DNA of 64,000 bases, from the NCBI GenBank assembly GCA_022560025.1, contig JAFISE010000075.1, positions 1 through 64,000 on the forward strand, read 5' to 3'. Position numbers and translations under genes: made by a program. Each line of letters starts with the position of its first letter. Positions within the stretch are counted from its first letter, which is position 1. Of the stretch, positions 57,813 through 64,000 are shown piece by piece. Under the pieces are notes generated by a model that saw nothing but the letters and a program-made list of their open reading frames with translations, did no database searches and was not told where the DNA came from. The stretch is from Stagonosporopsis chrysanthemi (Eukaryota > Ascomycota > Dothideomycetes > Pleosporales > Didymellaceae).

Positions 57813-58931
57813 ATGTTAGAGTACCGCACACAGGGTTACAACGGCTACAGCGTCAAGTACTCACCGTTCTTTGATTCGCGCATAGCTGTTGCCAGCTCAG
57901 CAAACTTTGGACTAGTAGGAAATGGCAGGCTGTACATTCTGGGCTTAACAGCAAACGGCATTGTAGCAGAGAAATGGTAGGTGCAGATTCACATGCTCCA
58001 GCTTCAAGTGATATACTCACCGCTACCCAGGTTCGACACGCAAGACTCGCTCTTCGACTCGACCTGGTCCGAAGCGCACGAGTCGCAGATCCTCACCGCT
58101 GGAGGCGACGGCTCAGTCAAGCTCTTCGACATCAACGTCGCGCAGTTCCCTATCCAGTCGTGGACCGAGCACGCGCGCGAAGTCTTCAGCGTGCACTGGA
58201 ACCTCGTGGCCAAAGACACATTCCTCTCCTCGTCGTGGGACGGTACAGTCAAAATCTGGAACCCCAACCACAACGCCAGCATCACCACGCTGCCGACACA
58301 CAGCTGCACGTACTCGGCGCAGTTTAGCCCGCACGCCCCCAGCATCGTCAGCAGCGTGAGCAGCGACAGCCATTTGCGAGTCTTCGATCTCAGGACCCCG
58401 GCGAGCGCGAGCAACCACCTCACGATGAGCGTGCCGATCCACACCCCGCCCAAGCCGCGAATGGGAGCTGCGGCGTCTGTGGGAGTACCGCCGAGCGAGG
58501 CCCTGACGCACGACTGGAACAAATACAGAGACAGCATTGTAGCGACTGCAGGCGTGGACCGGCTGATACGGACGTTCGATATCAGGATGGCGGCCGCGGG
58601 GCCGATTGCGGTGCTGCCGGGGCACGAGTACGCGGTCAGACGGCTGACGTGGAGTCCGCACCTGTCGGATATACTACTGAGTGCAAGTTACGACATGACG
58701 TGTCGAGTGTGGACGGATGGCAGCGCCATGGGCGCGGGCACCATGAAGCAGGAGAACATGCTGGAAGATCCCATGGTGCATGGGGGAGGGAGAGAGATGG
58801 GGAGGATGGGGCGGCATACTGAGTTTGTCACGGGCGTGGATTGGTGTCTGTTCGGCGCTGAGGGCTGGTGTGCTAGCACAGGGTGGGATGAGAGAGTCAT
58901 GGTTTGGGACGCAAGAGCAATCATGAGGTGA
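57813..58931 (+). CDS. PEX7: peroxisomal PTS2 receptor Pex7
   Basis: This WD40 beta-propeller binds PTS2 signals of cargo such as thiolase in the cytosol and carries them to the peroxisome with a Pex20-type co-receptor. Exons are 57813-57976 and 58031-58931 with a 54-bp phase-2 intron; the product is 354 aa, a normal Pex7 size. The N-terminus MLEYRTQGYNGYSVKYSPFF is typical of the family. Repeats visible in order include ILTAGGDGSVKLFD, FLSSSWDGTVKIWNP, IVSSVSSDSHLRVFDLR, IVATAGVDRLIRTFDIR, LPGHEYAVRRLTWSPHLSDI, LLSASYDMTCRVWT and the last blade HTEFVTGVDWCLFG with CASTGWDERVMVWDAR. A Gly/Met-rich insert precedes the last blade. Confidence 0.96.
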
Positions 58932-59221
58932 TACAGAGAGCTTACTGTCAATCCAACTCCATTACGAAAAAGATCATTGTGGCACATGATGCGCAGTAAA
59001 CATATGCTGTGGCGGTCACTTTACACGGCTTCGATAGTGGGAGTGATGCAGCATGTTTTGTATGAAGACATAACAACCTCTGCAATGAAAGCGCTAAATT
59101 ATGTATGTTCTATCATATGCCGGGAACGTCGTGGGTATCGTGGGCTCATTCGTACTTTCGTGCCTTGCGTCATTATGAAGTGTAAAACAACTAAAATAGA
59201 AAAATGGGCTGTTAAAGTGCA
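58932..59221. other. PEX7/DUF3824 convergent 3' region
   Basis: This is 290 bp between the stop codons of PEX7 (plus) and the DUF3824 gene (minus). It is AT-richer than its surroundings, as expected for 3' UTRs and poly(A) signals. Confidence 0.5.
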
Positions 59222-62036
59222 CTACCTGAACAAAGACTGCAAGACCTTCTCCAACTTGTCTGCTGCTGGATCGTCCTCCGTCCTGCGCCCCTTGTCGTCA
59301 AAGCGTGGAGGAAGTTCGATCGTGGAATCAGTGTCTGATCCGGGTGATTCAGTGCGTCGATGGCGTTTACGGTCACGGCCCGAGCCTTGAGAGCCATTAG
59401 ATCGTTCGTCAGTGTGCCTTCGCCTATGATGGTCCCTATCACGATCGGAATGGCGTCTCTCATCATCAGAATCACTATCGTCTCGACGCTCGCGATGTCG
59501 ATCTCTAGACTCGTTGTTGCGCTCAGGTGAAGGATTGGGCGATATTTCTTGTTCTTGCGGGTTGAGATCGAATTTTACTCCTTTCTCGCGGGTGCTGACC
59601 GGACTGGGTGCGATTGGCGGCGACTTATCGCGCGTATTGTTTAGACCTGACCCACCGTTAGCACAATCATCAGAAGCGTGGGTAGGCTGGAACCCACCAC
59701 GCGTAGCAACAGGAGTAGCGTGCTCGGCGCCAGATATCTTGGGGACTGGAGCACTCACATTCTCGTCTCCACGACGTGCTTGGTAGTAGTGGTTCTGCTC
59801 TGGACGTACGTAAGGGTTGCCTGGGTTCATGTCCTCGTGAACGTAGCCTCCAGCAGGTGGAGGCGGGCCATAGTCGTTGTTTGGTGGATAGTCGGCAGGG
59901 TTATAGGGCGGGTATGGTGCGTTAGGAAGATTGCCATCTACAGCAGCTGTTGGTGGTGGAGGGAAATAATTTGTCTCTGGAAAGTAGCGGGAATCGTTGG
60001 GATGTGCGGTCGATTGACCTGGACTGTACCGGCTCGGACTATATGGCCTGCTCGGGCTGTAGCTACCTTGACTATAGGCAGATTCGTCGTCATCTGGTAA
60101 GTTGTGAGCATGCAGACACAAATGAATAGATCAGCTACTTACGTCGTCGATCTCGCTCCTTCTCGGCCTTCTTGCGATCGCGCCGCTTCGCTGCTTCATG
60201 GGCGGCCAGTCCGGCAACACCTGCGACTGCGGCCGTCTCTGCGACCTTTCGCGTGCGACTCTTGCTTCGACTCTGACTGCCGCGTCGGTTGTCAGAAGAG
60301 GAGGAGGAACCGCGTCGCCGTCTGCGTGCGCCTCGTGAGCGGCTCCGTTCGCGGTCGGTATAGATCGGATCACCACCGTACTCTACTAGCACAGGGTCAC
60401 TCTTTGTGCTTCTAGGTCTACTGGAGCTACGCCCAGTGAGGCGAGAGAGCACCGACCTTGATCTTGAGCGCGATCTCGACTTAGATCGCGAGATCTCCCT
60501 AATTTCTTTCTTAGCCTTGTGCCTCTCGTACAGCCCAGTCACTGCTGCGCCTGCAACACCAGCGGCAGCGATGGGCACACCCTGGCGGACACGGCTAGGT
60601 GAGCGCTTGCCCTTGCGCTTTCGAGACTTGCTCCGGTTGCGTTGGACCAGACCCGCAACAGCAGCGCTGGCGAGGCCGACGGATGCTGCCCGGTTGTTGC
60701 GGTGCTCGGGATCCAAGTGCTTACTTGCGCTGCGGGATCTACCACGTCCACCCTCCTCAATGACAGTCACAGACCGTGACCTACTTCTGCCATGCCTGGA
60801 ACTACCCCTTCGCCTGCGGGACCTACTCCGATGTTCCTCGACGACGGTGGTAACGGGGGCGTTCTTCTCCTTGTTTCGCTTCCCTACAGCGTAAGCAGCA
60901 AGACCAACACCGGCAAGTGCAGCAAGTGTGCCAACCTCCCGCACACGGGACTTGCTGCGGTTGCGGCTCTTGCTCCTGTGCCTTCTGCGCCTTCCCCGGT
61001 CAGAGGAGAGCGAGCGAGATCGGTCGCGGTTGTTGTAGCGGTCGAGAGCCACAGCGCTGACAGCACCAAGCGTTCCGTAACCCAGGGCGTTGCCGATATT
61101 ACCCCCAGGTTCCTCGCCCTTCCTCTTGCGGTGATGCCTGATCACCTGGCCGGCGGCGACTCCTGCAAGCACTCCGGCTGCGGCGCTGCGTTTGCCGTGG
61201 GTACTACTGTCACGTTCCCATGTGTCTTTCTCCTTGTGAATGTAGACGGCGTCGTCGTCGCTGTAGTATTGCCGGTCGCCTTGACGGTTTCGGTACTCGC
61301 GCTCGTCGAAGTATCGCTCGTCCCTACGGCCGCCCCGGTCTACTTCTTTTATCCTACGCTCGTAGTAGTAGTCCTCGTCGACGCGGGGTCGGGCAACCTG
61401 TCTGTCTTCGTAAACCTCTGAACGCTCAACAAGCTCATAGGCAGGCTCCTGGATCCGCTCGCGGATGATGATGGGCTGGGGCACCTCTTCACGGATAATA
61501 ATAGGCTGCTGGGCAGGCGGAGCTTCGTTGCGGATGATGATGGGCTGAGGGGCTGATGCTGGGGCAGGTTCAGGGCGGAAGAACTCTGTGGAGCGGGAGT
61601 ACCTCTCGAGCTCGTATGGCTGGTAGTCCCGCTGCTGCTCCTGAAGGTCACGTTCATACTCGCGTGATATGCGGATCTCGCGTGCGCTGGATCGGGCAGG
61701 CGAGGGCGAGCGGTCTATCTCGCGCTCGATGCGGTACTCGCGGACTTCACGGCGCGGCGGCGAGGGCGAGCGGTCGACGTAGCGGTATTCGCGGACCTCG
61801 CTGCGGGCTGGTGCGGGGTCGTTGCGTTCCACAATGTACTCCTTCCGGACCTCTCGGCGCTCTTCGTAGTCATCACGCGGGCGGTGGACGAGGCGCATCT
61901 CTTGCTCGTATGTGTCTTCGCCCAGGTCGTATTCAGGCACCTTGTAGCGCCTGACAGTGGTGTAGCTGCGGGGAGCGCCCTGGGACTGCGTCTCCCATTC
62001 GCGATCGCGCTCAGTGCGCTTGTAGACGACCGACAT
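59222..62036 (-). CDS. DUF3824-type Arg/Ser-rich protein with repeated Ala/Gly helices
   Basis: This is a 921-aa fungal protein of unknown role. Exons are 60143-62036 and 59222-60093 with a 49-bp phase-1 intron. The N-terminal third is charged and Tyr/Arg/Glu-rich with repeats (SPSPPRREVREYR and SPSPARSSAREIR; three copies of QPIIIR). The middle alternates about six hydrophobic Ala/Gly-rich helices (AAAGVLAGVAAGQVI, GTLAALAGVGLAAYAVGK, GVPIAAAGVAGAAVTGLYE, AETAAVAGVAGLAAHEAAK and others) with highly basic RS-rich linkers. The C-terminal third is Tyr/Pro/Ser-rich (YSPSRPYSPSRYSPGQS), ends in a charged RS-like region, and closes with DPAADKLEKVLQSLF. The pattern matches my memory of DUF3824 proteins. 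Short Gly-zipper helices suggest membrane association or self-assembly, but no function is assigned. Confidence 0.8.
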
Positions 62037-63564
62037 GATGGGCAGCGCACGGTGGGGGCCAGGACGTGGGGCGGGCTGTCACAGCGCGGGGTTGCAGAGT
62101 GTGCGGGTTTGCGTGTGGCCTCGAGTGGGAGCTGTGGTGGCAGCGAGTCCGCGAAGTGGTCGCGGTCCACGGCGTCTAGCTAGCGAGTGGGCGGGGCGGG
62201 TGAAGCGGGAGTGTGCAGCGGTGGTGCCGATCGCAGTCCACAGGATTGGCGAACGCGTTGATCAACACGCTCACGGGTGTGAGGATGCACAGTGTGCAGG
62301 CAGAATGGCGGTGCAATAGTGAGAAATAGGATGACGGAGAGGACGGGCTGGGCGCACGACGAGCCCTCAGCAGGGCGGGATCGGGCGCACCTTGGAAGAT
62401 GCTGGATGTCCAGGGTCCTGTTGATTCGATGACGTACGTAGCTTCTGACCTGAACTTGGAAGTCGCGAGGGCCAACACACGACGCTCAGACCGACGACAG
62501 ACTGCCTGCTTCTATACCCATTGTGAAGGCTACGGTCGCTAAGCTCTGTTGTCCCTTCCGCTCGTGGCGTGGCGCAAACCTGCCTCTTCTAGAAAGCAAA
62601 GTGTGCCCTCACCGTGCTGCTGCGGCCATCGTGAAGGGCCGCCTGCAGGAGCCCTGTCAGCCTTGATGCGAACTGTCCGCTTAACACGGATCACATGTAT
62701 GCAATCATGGTACAACACCAGCTCACCGGACCTCACTCGCCAGCTGCGCGAATCTGCTCGCATAGCCCTCTACACGGTGAGCAGAGACTCCACGCCGTTG
62801 GGCACGGTGGTCCCCATCATGCGGCTGACGGATGATGTGGGCGCCCACATGGTCCTTTGCTGCCTGATGCCCCGTGATCATGTACACGTTCGCACTACGA
62901 ACAAACACCTGTCCTCGAGGCGTTACGCCTTCTGCTCGTTCTCATAAGAGTCATGACGGCTCAGAGTTTGTATCATATCGGTCCTTTCCAAGGACATGCT
63001 GCAGTGGAACAAGCGTTGGGCTGGAGTCATTCAGGGCACCAAGCTGGTCTGCCCTGTCGACCTAGTTCCCATAGGTAATCCCCAAGATTCACCTATGGCA
63101 CTGTGCATGTCTGGGCTGCTTGTGCTTGGGTCTGTTTTGGGTAGAGAAGATCACCATTCACTGGCTGACTTCGGGCACCTAGGTGATACAGGAGGAGGCT
63201 ACGGCCTGCTCAACCACACTGCTAGCAGATCTTCCGGTGAAGCAGATGATGCACGAAGGCGATGATGGTATCTTGAGTGGTCAGCGTAAAAGGCGATTGG
63301 AAAGGTGGTAGTGCCCCTCACCGGAGGAGGAGCTGCCCAACACAGAATGTGAGGCTCGGCGGAAGGGAGCTGCCGCTGCCGCGTGTATTGCCACTGTTCA
63401 TTAGCGGCGAGCATACGGTGTCTAGCCAGGTATCGATTGCACCTTGAGTGGTGGTCTCGGTTAAGCGTGAGCAGAGAGGCTCGTTGCTGAGTCCGGTATA
63501 CGCATCGATTGGTACAGTCTATCGCTTTCTACATGCAAGAACGAAATGAGCATTCACACATAAC
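62037..63564. other. 1.5-kb intergenic region, DUF3824 gene promoter
   Basis: This lies upstream of the DUF3824 gene and downstream of the right-edge gene, both on the minus strand. A plus-strand frame at 62549-62947 (132 codons) has no domain and is not supported. No RNA gene or notable repeat is seen. Confidence 0.5.
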
Positions 63565-64000
63565 TTAGACAAAAAGAGCAACGATGCCTGCAAATCCGCC
63601 GGCAGCCCCAAGGACTGCCTGTGCCGTCTTCATAGCTCCAGCTGAAGATTGCGTCGTGGTGGCTACCCGTGTTGCCGCTGTTGCTGCCGTGTTGATTCTT
63701 GGACGGTCATCAATCGAGCTCGTGCTAGTTCTCGAAGGCTGCGTAGCGCTGGTGTTCTCATCATCGTCATCCACCAAAGACGAAGAACGTGGTAAGCCGC
63801 TGACGCTGGTAGAGCGCGCTGCGCTAGACACACTGACTGCTCCAGCTGTCGGTGTTGCAACGACCTGTACCCTCACGCTCGTGGAACCGCATACGTAGTG
63901 GCTCACCGAGCCTTCGTCGACCTCGCCCCACATGGTCATGCATACGCCTGCTGTGGACGCGGTACAAGCAAGCGCATACGCGTCGTTCGCACACGCTGAG
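63565..64000 (-). CDS. C-terminus of a probable GPI-anchored Ser/Thr-rich surface protein, partial
   Basis: This is the C-terminal end of a frame that is open to the right edge, about 144 residues. The N-terminal part has spaced Cys (ACANDAYALACTASTAGVCM, HYVCGST), suggesting a small disulphide-bonded extracellular domain. A Ser/Thr/Ala-rich stalk follows (likely O-glycosylated) with an acidic patch LVDDDDENTS. The C-terminus fits a GPI-anchor signal: small residues SSAGAMK, then the hydrophobic tail TAQAVLGAAGGFAGIVALFV at the very end. The signal peptide and main domain lie outside the window, so the family (for example CFEM) cannot be named. Confidence 0.7.
   Translation of the reverse strand, partial: SACANDAYALACTASTAGVCMTMWGEVDEGSVSHYVCGSTSVRVQVVATPTAGAVSVSSAARSTSVSGLPRSSSLVDDDDENTSATQPSRTSTSSIDDRPRINTAATAATRVATTTQSSAGAMKTAQAVLGAAGGFAGIVALFV

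Overview
This window is nuclear DNA of a filamentous ascomycete (Pezizomycotina). A Dothideomycete is my best guess, but nothing here proves the class. The evidence is intron-rich protein genes with short introns (mostly 43-60 bp, GT..AG, often with a CTAAC or CTGAC branch site), large low-complexity regulators, and a gene set typical of this group: adenylate cyclase, ALG9, NAF1, PEX7, LRO1-type PDAT, a Zn2Cys6 factor and DUF3824/DUF3445/DUF6536 proteins. I see no bacterial operon logic, rRNA, tRNA, CRISPR array or intact transposon.

Layout. 1-6.2 kb: the start of an MFS transporter (cut by the left edge), an acidic protein of unknown function, and the biotin-bearing alpha subunit of 3-methylcrotonyl-CoA carboxylase. 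6.2-14.7 kb: 8.4 kb with no gene I can support. It lies upstream of a glutamine-rich Medusa (MedA/Ren1/Acr1)-like developmental regulator at 14.7-18.2 kb, which has a long intron near its 5' end. 18.2-31.4 kb: a further 3.5 kb without a convincing gene, a CinA/PncC-type amidase, and adenylate cyclase (four exons, 2114 aa, with a CAG/CTG repeat in intron 1) followed by a 14-unit 8-bp minisatellite. 31.4-47.6 kb: NAF1 and ALG9 (divergent), a membrane-anchored DUF3445 protein, a DUF6536 membrane-protein locus broken by two in-frame TGA codons, a coiled-coil protein of unknown function, and the divergent pair NAA30/PDAT. 48.5-64 kb: a sugar/inositol-type MFS transporter, a Zn2Cys6 transcription factor, a CUE-AlkB-GRF protein divergent from PEX7, a DUF3824 SR-rich protein, and the C-terminus of a probable GPI-anchored protein cut by the right edge.

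The genes form no biosynthetic cluster. They are mostly housekeeping or signalling genes, several in head-to-head pairs with 250-600 bp shared promoters (unknown acidic protein/MCC-alpha, NAF1/ALG9, NAA30/PDAT, AlkB/PEX7). Exon boundaries below were set by hand from splice motifs, reading-frame continuity and family conservation. Frame arithmetic was checked for every multi-exon model. The most unusual items are the DUF6536 locus with two in-frame TGA codons (one where the family seems to have Trp), the very long leader region of the MedA-like gene, and the repeat-laden 5' part of the adenylate cyclase locus.
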